A stretch of 64,000 nucleotides of DNA, taken from contig JAIQFK010000031.1 in the NCBI GenBank assembly GCA_020073305.1, forward strand, positions 1 through 64,000. The letters run 5' to 3'. The DNA comes from Terriglobia bacterium. Lineage in GTDB: Bacteria > Acidobacteriota > Terriglobia > Bryobacterales > Bryobacteraceae. Positions 43,164 to 51,821 of the stretch are shown here, piece after piece (the first letter of the stretch is position 1; each line of letters opens with the position of its first letter). The notes under the pieces are model-generated. The model was not told where the DNA came from, made no database searches, and saw only the letters and a list, made by a program, of their open reading frames with translations. The position numbers and the translations under genes were made by a program.

Positions 43164-43723
43164 GTAACACCTCTGCTTTTGAGTGGAGCCAGTTGGGCCT
43201 TGAGCACGTCCAGCGCGGTGTAGAGCCGCGATTTGACCGTCGAAACCGGGCAATCCAGGATCTCGGCCATCTCTTCGAACTTGAACCCCTGATAGATCTT
43301 CAAGATCACGGCTTCCCGCTGTTCTGGAATGAGCTTGCCCAGGGCCGTGGTTACGGCGATGGATAGCTCGATGGGAAACGCTGCCGTGCCCCTGGCCGGA
43401 ATGTCGTCACCCGGGAACTCGGCCTGACCCAGAACTTCCCCCTCCGGACGGCGCTTGCGAAACGCGGAAAATGCTTCGTTATGCGCAATGCGAAACAGCC
43501 ATGGCGCGAAGCGCGCGGGATCGTCCAGTTTCCGCAAATTCTGATAGGCCTTCAAGAAGACGTCCTGGCTGAGGTCGAGGGCTTCCTCCCGTTCCCCGAC
43601 GATTCGCAATAGGTAGTTGTAGACACGCTTTTCCCATCGGGAAATCAAGAGGTTATAAGCCTCCACTTCCCCCTGGCGCGCCCTGCCTATCAGGTCGGCG
43701 TCCTCAACCGCCCGAAAAATCAA
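43160..43723 (-). CDS. ECF sigma factor (RpoE-type)
   Basis: The protein has sigma2 (about 10-80, DADLIGRARQGEVEAYNLLI, YNYLLRIVGEREEALDLSQDVFLKAY, WLFRIAHNEAFSAFRKRR) and sigma4 (about 120-180, LIPEQREAVILKIYQGFKFEEMAEIL, STVKSRLYTALDVLK). I start it at TTG 43723, 187 residues, because AAGGAG lies eight bases upstream; an ATG at 43783 would add 20 residues with no similarity. It is the first gene of the secretion operon, followed by its anti-sigma gene with a 4-base overlap. It probably directs transcription of the cluster, but no -35/-10 pair of ECF type was identified. Confidence 0.9.
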   Translation of the reverse strand: MIFRAVEDADLIGRARQGEVEAYNLLISRWEKRVYNYLLRIVGEREEALDLSQDVFLKAYQNLRKLDDPARFAPWLFRIAHNEAFSAFRKRRPEGEVLGQAEFPGDDIPARGTAAFPIELSIAVTTALGKLIPEQREAVILKIYQGFKFEEMAEILDCPVSTVKSRLYTALDVLKAQLAPLKSRGVT

Positions 43724-43840
43724 TGCACAGGCTCCTTGTGGAATGACGCTCCGCGAGCGGAAAAAGTCTGCACGCGACTTCACTTAGTGTAGCGCTTGGG
43801 CGCTTGGCGAAGGACGGTCCGTTGGACGTACACCCCCGGT

Positions 43841-45685
43841 CTAATGAGCGTGGGATGGCGAAAATGCCTGGGCCTGCAAGATGGCTTTTGCCTGGGCTTC
43901 GAGAGCTACGGCTTCCGTTTTGCGCTTCATGCGCCTTAACATAGCGGCGAAGTTCTTCAGGCTGCTCACCAGCGCGGGGCCCTGGTCCGGCTGCTGTTTT
44001 TCCAGGATCTCGAGCGAGCGCCGGTAGAGCGGCTCGGCTTTGTCGTAACGGGTATCCTGACGATACATTTCGGCCAGGCTGTAGAGATTGGCGGCGACCT
44101 CCTGATGTTCCGGACCCACGGTCGTTTCTAGCAGAGGGATCACGCGTTCGTACCAAGCCTCGGCTTCGCTGTTGAGCCCCTGGGTACGGTAAAGGGCGGC
44201 CAGGCTCTCCATAATCGCCGCGGTCTCCGGTCCCGGTGGAGGGAATTTCTCGCGAATCGTCAGCGCGCGGCGATAGAGAGGCTCGGCGGCAGCGCATCGC
44301 GATTCCCGCTGGTAGATCGCCGCCAGGTTCTGCAGCGGCTTGGCAAGATCGAGGTGATCCGGCCCGAAAGCCTTTTCCAAAATGGCGATGGCGCGCTGCA
44401 GCAGGGCTTCGGCTTGGGCATACTGGCGCTGGCCCGCATAGACCTGCGCCAGGTTATTCAGCACGGTGGCTGCCGCGGGGTGGTCCGGTCCGGCCGTCTT
44501 CTCCCACGTGGCGATGGCTCTACGATACGCGGCCTCTGATTCGTCATCACGGCCCTCCATGTGCAGCAAGAGCGCCAGGTTGTTTAGAGCGGTTGCCACC
44601 TGCGGATGCTCCGGCCCCACTGCGTCTTCCCAAATTTTCAGCGCCCGTCGATAGAGCGGTTCGGCGTCTGCGTAGCGCTGCTCGGCCAGGTAGAGTTCTG
44701 CCAGATTGTTCAGACTGGCGGCGGTCTCGGGATGATTGGGCCCCAGAGTCTTCTCGCGGATGGCGAGGGCGCGGTGTTGTAACGGCTCTGCTGCCGCATT
44801 CCGCTGGCGCTTCCGGTAAAGGGAAGCGAGGTTGTTTAGGCCCGTAGCCACATCCGGATGTTCGGGCCCGAGCGCCTTCTCCTTGATGGCGAGCGCACGG
44901 AGGTAGAGCGGCTCCGCCTCATCGTACCGGGCCTCTTCAAAATAGACTTCCGCCAGATTGTTGAGCACGGAACCGACGCCGGGGTGGTCCGGCCCAGCTA
45001 CCTTCTCCTGGATCGCGAGGACTCGTTTGAAAATCGGCTCCGCTTCGCGCGGCCGGCCCTGCGCATTCAATAGCACCGCCAGATTATTCAGCCCCAGGGC
45101 GGTCTTCGGATCCTCCGCACCCAGGGATTTCTCCCAGATGCCGATGGCCCGGCGGAAAAGCGGCTCGGCTTCGCTGTACCGTCCCTCCGTGCGGTAGAGT
45201 TCCGCCAGGTTATTGAGGCTCTCCGCGACCTCGCGATGATCCGCCGGCAGCGATTTCTCGCGAAAAACGAGGACGCGTAGCATGATCGGCTCCGCCTCCT
45301 TGAGCCGGCCGGTCCTTAGATAGAGAACCGCGAGATTGTTGAGCCCTTGCCCCAACTCGGCCCGCTCCGGCCCCACGAGTTTCTCCCACAACTCCGCGGA
45401 CCTGCGAAACAGAGTTTCCGCTTCTGCGTACCGGCCGGTGTCGTAATACAATGCGCCCAGGTTATTCCAGCTCTTGGCCACTTCGACATCTTGCTGCCCG
45501 GATCTTTCTGCTTCCGCCACGGCGGCGAGTGCCGCTTTCTCCGCCTCCGCCACGGCGCCTTTCTGACGAAGTTCGCGTACCTGCGCGTTGTACTTTTCCA
45601 AAAGCGCGCGATGGGATTGCGCGTCAGCCGCGCAAAGGTAAGAAGCCGTCAAAATGAAAAGCAGAGTATGTAATCGGCAACGCAT
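43841..45685 (-). CDS. Secreted kinesin-light-chain-type TPR protein
   Basis: The 614-residue protein has a signal peptide (LHTLLFILTASYLCAADA). About twelve 42-residue TPR units follow, each with the core LNNLAxLYxxxGRYxEAEPLYxRALxIxEKxLGPxHPxVA. At the DNA level the units are 126 bases long and diverged. It probably serves as a periplasmic binding platform. It is on the same strand as the secretion operon but lies 117 bases upstream of the sigma gene start, so co-transcription is possible but not shown. A GC-rich gap of 383 bases lies on the other side. Confidence 0.85.
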   Translation of the reverse strand: MRCRLHTLLFILTASYLCAADAQSHRALLEKYNAQVRELRQKGAVAEAEKAALAAVAEAERSGQQDVEVAKSWNNLGALYYDTGRYAEAETLFRRSAELWEKLVGPERAELGQGLNNLAVLYLRTGRLKEAEPIMLRVLVFREKSLPADHREVAESLNNLAELYRTEGRYSEAEPLFRRAIGIWEKSLGAEDPKTALGLNNLAVLLNAQGRPREAEPIFKRVLAIQEKVAGPDHPGVGSVLNNLAEVYFEEARYDEAEPLYLRALAIKEKALGPEHPDVATGLNNLASLYRKRQRNAAAEPLQHRALAIREKTLGPNHPETAASLNNLAELYLAEQRYADAEPLYRRALKIWEDAVGPEHPQVATALNNLALLLHMEGRDDESEAAYRRAIATWEKTAGPDHPAAATVLNNLAQVYAGQRQYAQAEALLQRAIAILEKAFGPDHLDLAKPLQNLAAIYQRESRCAAAEPLYRRALTIREKFPPPGPETAAIMESLAALYRTQGLNSEAEAWYERVIPLLETTVGPEHQEVAANLYSLAEMYRQDTRYDKAEPLYRRSLEILEKQQPDQGPALVSSLKNFAAMLRRMKRKTEAVALEAQAKAILQAQAFSPSHAH

Positions 45686-46068
45686 GATCGTCCTCTCGGG
45701 CGCAGATTACCCTGCGCCGGTCACATGTCCCGATTACGAAAAATCTCACTCACCCCGTTCCACCGAACACGCAGGCACGTTTTGTGCCTAAGCCTCTCCG
45801 GACTCTCCGCGCCACAGCGCCGGATCAATCGCTAGGTATGACGCACATGTTGAATGTCAGTTAGCTGTTCGTTCCTGGGAATTTGTCTTATTAGACTCGG
45901 ACGCCCGATAGCCCGATCAGTTAAATTCAACTTACATGACTTAGTCGACGCCGCTGGATTGTTCGTTTGCGGGAATAAGTGTGCCGAAAGTGAAACGCTG
46001 AATCTTCGACCGATGCTTGGCTGGCGCTTAACAGACTTGTAAAATAGCGTTATTCGCAGGGAGGCTGG
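45686..46068. other. 383-base intergenic region
   Basis: This is the longest gene-free gap. It is visibly richer in A and T than its surroundings, with short runs such as TTAAATTCAACTT near 45920. It carries the likely promoter of the plus-strand orphan gene near its right end and should hold the start signals of the minus-strand TPR gene at its left end. A 62-codon frame at 45854-46042 has no start signal or family match. No tRNA, hairpin terminator or repeat was recognised. Confidence 0.5.
46017..46045 (+). promoter_or_regulatory. Candidate sigma-70 promoter for the gene at 46069
   Basis: TTGGCT (46017-46022) and TAAAAT (46040-46045) are separated by 17 bases, followed by AGGGAGG (46058-46064) and ATG 46069. 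The -35 and -10 boxes match consensus at 4-5 of 6 bases each and the spacing is ideal. Confidence 0.5.
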
Positions 46069-46668
46069 ATGGCTGGCGATCTTGAGCGGGTGTTAAGTCA
46101 ATTGAAAAAACACGGGCTGCTGTTGCAGACGGATGCCTGTCTGCCCAGTGTTTGCGCGTTAGTGGCCGGTGCTCCAGTTCGCGGATCGTGGTGGGCACAC
46201 CCGCGGAGTCACGAGATGTTCCGGGTCAACTGCGCGTTGGCGGATCACCAAGACGTACTCATCGTGAGATTGATCTCCGGCAAGGTCACTTATGTTGAGC
46301 GCGGTCTCTGGTCTCCGGTTGTGGCGATCGGGCGCGCACGGGAGGCATGGCAGATCAAAGGTCTCGCTCGTGCCAGCCGCGAGTTACTCAAAGACACAGA
46401 TCGCGCACCGGTCGAACCAGCCCGCCGGCTGTCCAAGGCTGCGTCAGAGCTGGAGCGATCACTGTTGGTGTATAGTGAACAGTTTCACACCGCTGCCGGC
46501 TCCCACGCGAGGCGCCTTGAAGCGTGGGACCATTGGCTGCAGCGCACTGGATTTGCCGCCACCAAAGTGAGTCCCGATCTGGCCAGAGACACCCTGGAAC
46601 AGCTCGTCGAATCGCTCAATCATCAATTCAACGCCCGCGGCCGTCTACCTTGGCATCCGTCACTCTGA
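46069..46668 (+). CDS. Cytoplasmic protein of unknown function
   Basis: The 199-residue protein has a strong Shine-Dalgarno AGGGAGG five bases before the ATG. It has no signal peptide or membrane helix. A conserved-looking central part, HEMFRVNCALADHQDVLIVRLISGKVTYVERGLWSPVVAIG, is followed by helices rich in Arg and Ala (RLSKAASELERSLLVYSEQFH). Trp residues are clustered near 41-42 (GSWWAHP). No family is recognised. It stands alone behind an AT-richer gap with its own promoter and overlaps the convergent glycosyltransferase by nine bases. Its base composition looks slightly lower in GC than its neighbours, which may hint at transfer. Confidence 0.65.
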   Translation: MAGDLERVLSQLKKHGLLLQTDACLPSVCALVAGAPVRGSWWAHPRSHEMFRVNCALADHQDVLIVRLISGKVTYVERGLWSPVVAIGRAREAWQIKGLARASRELLKDTDRAPVEPARRLSKAASELERSLLVYSEQFHTAAGSHARRLEAWDHWLQRTGFAATKVSPDLARDTLEQLVESLNHQFNARGRLPWHPSL

Positions 46669-47835
46669 TCCACCTGCGATGCGCGCGAAAAATTCCCAGG
46701 ACTTCTGCGCACACGTTTCCCACGTGAAGGCTCGCGCCCGCGTGCGTCCTCGCTGCGCAAGGTCAGACCGCAGCGAAGGAGACAGCAGCAGCCGCTCGAG
46801 TCCTCGCCGGATCTCCTCGCGGCTCTGCGGATCGGCCGCCAGGCCCGCGTCTCCTACCACCTCGGGAAGCGCCGAGACAATGGAAGTGAGCACAGGCACA
46901 CCTGCCGCCATGGCCTGGCCGACCGGTAGGCCGAACCCTTCGTACAGCGAAACATACGAAAATACCGTGGCCGCGGCGGTGAGCGCGGGAAGGTCGGACT
47001 CCGGCACGTAACCGAGGTACCGCACGCCCGGAATCTCCGATTGCAGCCGTTCGTAAACCGCGCCATCGCCCCAGCCCCAGGGGCCGGCGACGACCAGATC
47101 GAACTCCTCGCGGATGTCGCGCGCCAGGTCCTGCCATGCATCCAGTAATCTCCCCACGTTCTTGCGCGGTTCGATACTCCCTACGTAAAGGGCGTAGGGT
47201 TTGTTCAAGCCATATCGCCGGATGGTCTCACCCGAGAGTTCAGCGCGCGCCTGGAAAAAAGCCGGCGCAATTCCGGGATAAATCACCTCGACCTTGTCTG
47301 GCGAAAGCCTCAGAATTTGCACCGCATCATCGCGTGTACATTTGGAAATCGCAATCAGGCCATCTGCCTTTCGAAACAGCCGTTCGGCGTTGCGTCCGGA
47401 AGCCCTCAAGTTGCCGGCGACATGAAGCTCCGGCATCAGCCAGGTGGTCATGTCGTAAATCGTCGAGGTCAGGCGCGCCTTGCGCGGCGGATTCGGCACC
47501 TGGTGGGAGGCATGGAAAATGTCCGACGCAGGAGTGAACCAGTTCAGGATGGGGTAAGGACAGCGGCTCGCACCGAACAAAAGGCCGAGGCGCGGGATGG
47601 TGGACAGGGGTCCCACAACGGAATTTTCATGCGTGAAATGCGCGGGCGAATTCATGAATGGAAACAGGGAGAGCGAATTTTCCCCGGCTAGGTCGGCCAG
47701 GCTGCGCGCCCAGTAATACATATAGTTCTTGACGCCCGCGCTGCGCAAAAGCAGCGGCGAGACGTCCAAGATGACCGACACCGGTCCCCGGAGCGGGCCG
47801 GAACGCACCGCTCGGGCCTTTTGTATCTTGTTCAT
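46660..47835 (-). CDS. Glycosyltransferase family 4 protein
   Basis: The 391-residue protein is a GT-B enzyme with a Rossmann-like acceptor half and a donor half holding the signature YALYVGSIEPRKNVGRLLDAWQDL, VRYLGYVPESDLPALTAAATVFSYVSLYEGFGLPVGQAMAAGVPVLTS in parts, with the EGFGLP box that binds the nucleotide-sugar. It is cytoplasmic or membrane-associated and would add mannose, glucose or a related sugar to a polysaccharide or lipid. No other polysaccharide genes lie beside it. The start at ATG 47835 follows a 105-base gap shared with the divergent radical SAM gene. Confidence 0.9.
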   Translation of the reverse strand: MNKIQKARAVRSGPLRGPVSVILDVSPLLLRSAGVKNYMYYWARSLADLAGENSLSLFPFMNSPAHFTHENSVVGPLSTIPRLGLLFGASRCPYPILNWFTPASDIFHASHQVPNPPRKARLTSTIYDMTTWLMPELHVAGNLRASGRNAERLFRKADGLIAISKCTRDDAVQILRLSPDKVEVIYPGIAPAFFQARAELSGETIRRYGLNKPYALYVGSIEPRKNVGRLLDAWQDLARDIREEFDLVVAGPWGWGDGAVYERLQSEIPGVRYLGYVPESDLPALTAAATVFSYVSLYEGFGLPVGQAMAAGVPVLTSIVSALPEVVGDAGLAADPQSREEIRRGLERLLLSPSLRSDLAQRGRTRARAFTWETCAQKSWEFFARIAGGSE

Positions 47836-47940
47836 TTAATGGGGAAAATCACCATTCCGCCAGCCAATATGCGCCACTCGATTGATCCTGATCTGTATTC
47901 GGGCCCACCGTGTGGTCTAATTTAAAGAACCTCTGACACT

Positions 47941-48969
47941 ATGGCAGATTTGGGCTTTCGTTTCAGGCGCAGCTGGAAAGCCATGCATCGGCGCTCGCGC
48001 GAGCTGATGATGATTGTCAAAGGGGTGATCTCGACCGATCATCCCGTGTTGGCGCACATCATTCCGATTCGCCGCTGCAACTTGTCCTGCGCGTACTGCA
48101 ACGAGTACGACGATTATTCCAATCCCGTTCCCCTGGATGTGATGCGCCGGCGTTTGGACTGCCTGGCCGAGCTAGGGACCACCATCATTACCCTCAGCGG
48201 GGGTGAGCCGATGCTGCACCCCGAGGTCGATGACATCATCGCGCGCATTCGCAAGCACGGCATCATGGCGGGCATGATCACCAACGGGTATCTGCTCACC
48301 GCCGATCGCGTACGCCGCCTGAACCAGGCGGGGCTCGAGCACATGCAGATCTCGATTGACAACGTCCGGCCTGACGACGTGTCGAAGAAGAGCCTGAAGG
48401 TGCTCGACAAGAAACTGCAGTTGCTGGCCGACCACGCCGAGTTTCACGTCAACATCAACTCCGTGGTGGGCGGCGGAATCCACAATCCAACCGACGCACT
48501 GGAAGTCGGCCGGCGCGCCGTGGAGCTTGGTTTTACCTCCACCATCGGGATCATTCACGATGGCGATGGCCAGTTGCAGCCCATCAAGCCGGAGGAGCGC
48601 GAGGTCTATCTGCGCATGAAGCGCATGGCCAAGAGAAGCTACGCGCAACTGAATTTCTTCCAGGACAACATCGCGCATGGCCGCCCCAACGAGTGGCGAT
48701 GCCGCGCCGGCGCCCGCTACCTCTACATCTGCGAGGACGGCCTGGTCCACTATTGCTCGCAGCAGCGGGGTTATCCGGCCAAGCCGCTCGAACAATACAA
48801 CGTCGAAGACATCCGCCGCGAATACCTGACCGTGAAGGGGTGTGCGCCGAACTGCACCGTCGCTTGTGCGCATTACACTTCCTACATGGATTTCTGGCGC
48901 GATCCGCAGACCCTCACGGCTCAGGAACGCTCTGCATCCTCCGAGTTGGTCCAAGTGCAAACCCGTTAG
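47941..48969 (+). CDS. Radical SAM protein of HpnH-like type
   Basis: The 342-residue protein has the 4Fe-4S motif Cys46-x3-Cys50-x2-Cys53 in [10 protein letters not shown], the GGEP-type [11 protein letters not shown] and a TIM-barrel core. A C-terminal set of cysteines ([30 protein letters not shown]) could bind a second cluster. It is of the size and layout of HpnH, which joins adenosine to hopene, but no other hopanoid gene is near, and SPASM-like proteins of other function are similar. The next gene starts 12 bases downstream, so the two are probably co-transcribed. Specific HpnH identity is uncertain. Confidence 0.75.
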   Translation: MADLGFRFRRSWKAMHRRSRELMMIVKGVISTDHPVLAHIIPIRRCNLSCAYCNEYDDYSNPVPLDVMRRRLDCLAELGTTIITLSGGEPMLHPEVDDIIARIRKHGIMAGMITNGYLLTADRVRRLNQAGLEHMQISIDNVRPDDVSKKSLKVLDKKLQLLADHAEFHVNINSVVGGGIHNPTDALEVGRRAVELGFTSTIGIIHDGDGQLQPIKPEEREVYLRMKRMAKRSYAQLNFFQDNIAHGRPNEWRCRAGARYLYICEDGLVHYCSQQRGYPAKPLEQYNVEDIRREYLTVKGCAPNCTVACAHYTSYMDFWRDPQTLTAQERSASSELVQVQTR

Positions 48970-48981
48970 CGAGGTGAACTG

Positions 48982-49767
48982 ATGATCGAGCGCCGCGACG
49001 TCCTGAAATTCGCGGCATTCGCGTGTCCGGGGGTGCGTGCCGCGCTCAGTGCGGATTTTCGCACCAGGATCGCCGCGCGGGTAGAGCGCGCATTTCGCAC
49101 GCCGGGACAGACGCCGAACGGGCTGCAGGCCACTCCAGACGGTCTGTGGGTTCTCGACCAAGCCACCAACCGCGTGGCCCTGGTTCAGTACGACGACGGG
49201 CGGGTGATCCGGCAGTTCGATACCGCAACCGATCGCGGCAGCGGCATCACCTTCGACGGTCAGGCGATCTGGATCGCTTCCACGTACAACCGCCTGTTGG
49301 TGCGTGCAGACGCGCAAACGGGCCGCACTCTGAAGACGCTTCCGAGTCCCGGCTCGGGGCTGGTGAAATGGGGGCCGCGCTCGGCACACCCCGAGCCTAC
49401 CGGAGCACACGGTCTGGAATGGCGGTCGGGCGAGTTGTGGGTCGCGGTGCCGCCCGCGGTTCGCATCTTCGCCTTGAATCCCGAGAATGCCGCCATCCGC
49501 AACTCGCTTCCTGCCCCTGGTGTTCGCCCGCACGGGATCGGGTGGGATCCGGATGGCTCGCTGTGGTGCGCAGAGAGCATCGATCGCTCGTTCTTCAAGA
49601 TGGATCCCGCCAGCGGCCAGATTCTCATGCAGTTGATGCTGCCCGCCGAAGAGCCGCTGGTGGATGGCGTCGTTCAGGCGCCCCACGGCATGACGGTCTG
49701 GAAGGGCCAGATCTGGTTTTCCGTGGCGGAAACGGGCGAAGTCTACCGCGTTCCGTTACCCGCTTGA
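48982..49767 (+). CDS. Exported NHL/SMP-30-like propeller protein
   Basis: The 261-residue protein begins with ERRDVLKFAAFACPGVRAALS, a Tat-like signal with twin Arg. Repeated strands of the propeller type follow (GLQATPDGLWVLDQATNRVALV, GSGITFDGQAIWIASTYNRLL, PHGIGWDPDGSLWCAESIDRSFF, PHGMTVWKGQIWFSVAETGEVY), each with the Pro-His-Gly or Gly-x-Asp-Gly turn. It resembles virginiamycin-B-lyase-like or SMP-30-like proteins, but no catalytic residues can be assigned. It overlaps the convergent GH127 gene by 25 bases. AGGTGA precedes the ATG. Confidence 0.75.
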   Translation: MIERRDVLKFAAFACPGVRAALSADFRTRIAARVERAFRTPGQTPNGLQATPDGLWVLDQATNRVALVQYDDGRVIRQFDTATDRGSGITFDGQAIWIASTYNRLLVRADAQTGRTLKTLPSPGSGLVKWGPRSAHPEPTGAHGLEWRSGELWVAVPPAVRIFALNPENAAIRNSLPAPGVRPHGIGWDPDGSLWCAESIDRSFFKMDPASGQILMQLMLPAEEPLVDGVVQAPHGMTVWKGQIWFSVAETGEVYRVPLPA

Positions 49768-51722
49768 TGCAGCGGAACCCACACCTCCATCGCGTCCTGC
49801 CCGCGGTTCGCCCATGCGTAATACGGGATGAACACCAGTTCGGCGGGTTCGTATTCCGGCGGCGCAGATTTTGTCAGCGCCGCATACAGGGGCTCCTCGT
49901 CAAGCGGCTCTTCCGACACCATTCCGATGTGACGGAGCACCGTGACGCCGCCCAACAGGCTGGCCCGGAACTCCTCGTGGAATGGCTTGGAGGGATCTGC
50001 CAGCTCGGCATCAAATAGAGACCCCAAACCAGGTTGATCCGCCGACTCGATGCAGTACACCAGCGGACCGCGCGCGACGGCCACGCGTCCGGTATCCTCG
50101 CGCACCAGCGGATTTGCCCGGATAAGCTGCGGTTGCATGTCGAACTTCACTTCAACGCGGTCGCCGGCGCGCCACTGCCGGCGGATTTCGAAATAACGGC
50201 CCGGCTCAACCGCGCCCGCGGCGGCCGTCCCATTGACCGTGAATTCGGTTGACCGTGACCAGCCCGGCACGCGCAGGAACAGGCTGAACTCCGCTGCCGC
50301 GGCGGGCGTTACCGTGACCTCTACCCGATCACTCCACGGATATCGCGTCTTCTGATCGATTTTCAAACCCGTGCCGCTCTCCAGATGCCAGTCGAGATGA
50401 GAATTGTCGTAGAGGTTGACGTACACCCCCCTCGGGCTGGTGCTGTAAAAATAGCCGGGGAGGGAAGCCAGAATGCGCTCCAGATTGGGCGGGCAGCAGG
50501 TTGTGTCGTACCACTCGTTGCGGATACTCTCGCCTGCCGATTCCAGCGGGTTGCGATAGCAGTACAGCGTTCCGGAGAGCGACATCCCGGAGTTGATGCC
50601 GTTGTAGAGCGCCCGCTCCATCACATCCGCGAAGCGTGCCTCGCCGGTTACGGCCAGCATGCGCCAGTTCCACATCATATTGCCGATGGCCGCGCAGCTT
50701 TCGCCATAAGCCTGTGCGTTGGGCAGCTCATACGGGAGTCCAATCGATTCCCCTGCTTCGCGCGAACCCACGCCGCCGGTAATGTACATTTTGCGGCTGA
50801 CCAGGTCCTTCCACAGGCGCTCGAGCGTCTGCCAGTAAGCGGGATCGCCGGTCTCGGCGTAGTAGTCGGTGGCTCCCGAGGATGCGTACATGGCGCGCAC
50901 GGCGTGCCCTTCGAATCGCGCGCGCGAGGTGAAAGGAATTCCGCTGAACAGGTACTGCACCTGTTCGTCGGTCAGATGCAGGCGCGCGCGCTCCACTCCG
51001 CTTAAGAAGTAGCCCGCAAAATCCAGGTATTTGCGCTCGCCGGTGGTGCGATAGAGTTCCACCAGCGCCATTTCGAATTCGGGGTGGCCGGTGAGCGCCG
51101 GGCGCTTCGACTCGCCGAAGTTCTCGATCAGGTAGTTCACGTACCGGATGCCGCCGTCCATCAGTTTCCGGTTGCCCGTGGCGCGGTAGTAGGCGATGGC
51201 GGCCTGCAGCAGGTGGCCCAGACAATACAGCTCATGGGAGCGGTACATTTCCGTGAAGCGCTTGTCCTTGCGTTCATCGACATAATAGGTGTTCAGATAG
51301 CCGCTCGGCTCCTGCGCCGCCAGGATCTCATTCGTCAGACGGTCAAACGTCGCTCGCAGCTCTGGCTTGTCATCGGACTGCAACACGTAGGCGACAGCCT
51401 CCATCCACTTGTAGATATCGGAGTCGGTATAAACAGGTCCGCGGCGCGGGGCGTTCGTATGGCTCGTCAGTCGCCGGAAGTTGTCCATCACGCCGTGCTG
51501 TTCGAGCTCGACCAGCATGGAGGGGATGCTGCGCTCCACATTGATGCGCCTGCGCGCCGCCCAGAAGCCGTCGTCCAGGCGTACCGCGCGGATAGGAACG
51601 CTGTGCAGCTTGACGTGCGGCGAATGATCCACATGGATCACGCCCTCGGCGCGCCAGGAGTCGGCGCCCGGTTGCGCCCACGCCATGGGACCGGCCAGAA
51701 TCAGCAAGAATAGAGAACGCAT
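49743..51722 (-). CDS. GH127 beta-L-arabinofuranosidase-type glycoside hydrolase
   Basis: The 659-residue protein has a signal peptide (LFLLILAGPMAWAQ). The GH127 (DUF1680) (alpha/alpha)6 barrel follows, with VRLDDGFWAARRRINVERSIPSML at the start and the C-terminal beta-sandwich ending in VWVPLHQAG. The site known from HypBA1 (Glu338, Cys340, Cys417, Cys418, the last Cys being the nucleophile) is matched by Glu341, Cys343, Cys409 and Cys410 (GESCA, TTCCPP). It should release L-arabinose from plant arabinans or hydroxyproline-linked glycans in the periplasm or outside. The divergent LacI gene may control it. Confidence 0.92.
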   Translation of the reverse strand: MRSLFLLILAGPMAWAQPGADSWRAEGVIHVDHSPHVKLHSVPIRAVRLDDGFWAARRRINVERSIPSMLVELEQHGVMDNFRRLTSHTNAPRRGPVYTDSDIYKWMEAVAYVLQSDDKPELRATFDRLTNEILAAQEPSGYLNTYYVDERKDKRFTEMYRSHELYCLGHLLQAAIAYYRATGNRKLMDGGIRYVNYLIENFGESKRPALTGHPEFEMALVELYRTTGERKYLDFAGYFLSGVERARLHLTDEQVQYLFSGIPFTSRARFEGHAVRAMYASSGATDYYAETGDPAYWQTLERLWKDLVSRKMYITGGVGSREAGESIGLPYELPNAQAYGESCAAIGNMMWNWRMLAVTGEARFADVMERALYNGINSGMSLSGTLYCYRNPLESAGESIRNEWYDTTCCPPNLERILASLPGYFYSTSPRGVYVNLYDNSHLDWHLESGTGLKIDQKTRYPWSDRVEVTVTPAAAAEFSLFLRVPGWSRSTEFTVNGTAAAGAVEPGRYFEIRRQWRAGDRVEVKFDMQPQLIRANPLVREDTGRVAVARGPLVYCIESADQPGLGSLFDAELADPSKPFHEEFRASLLGGVTVLRHIGMVSEEPLDEEPLYAALTKSAPPEYEPAELVFIPYYAWANRGQDAMEVWVPLHQAGNGTR

Positions 51723-51821
51723 GATTAGAAGCTTAGAATATTCTCCCGCCGGGTGCGTTTGCGTCTAAAATGTGAGGGAAGCCTATATCCGGCGGGGGCG
51801 TTGGCGCCGGACCACAATCAC

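Noticed and set aside
45854-46042. 62-codon frame in the long intergenic gap
   Set aside because: No start signal, no similarity and odd composition; it overlaps the likely promoter of the next gene.
48172-49686. 504-codon minus-strand frame over the radical SAM and propeller genes
   Set aside because: It covers parts of two well-supported genes and the gap between them; no family resemblance.
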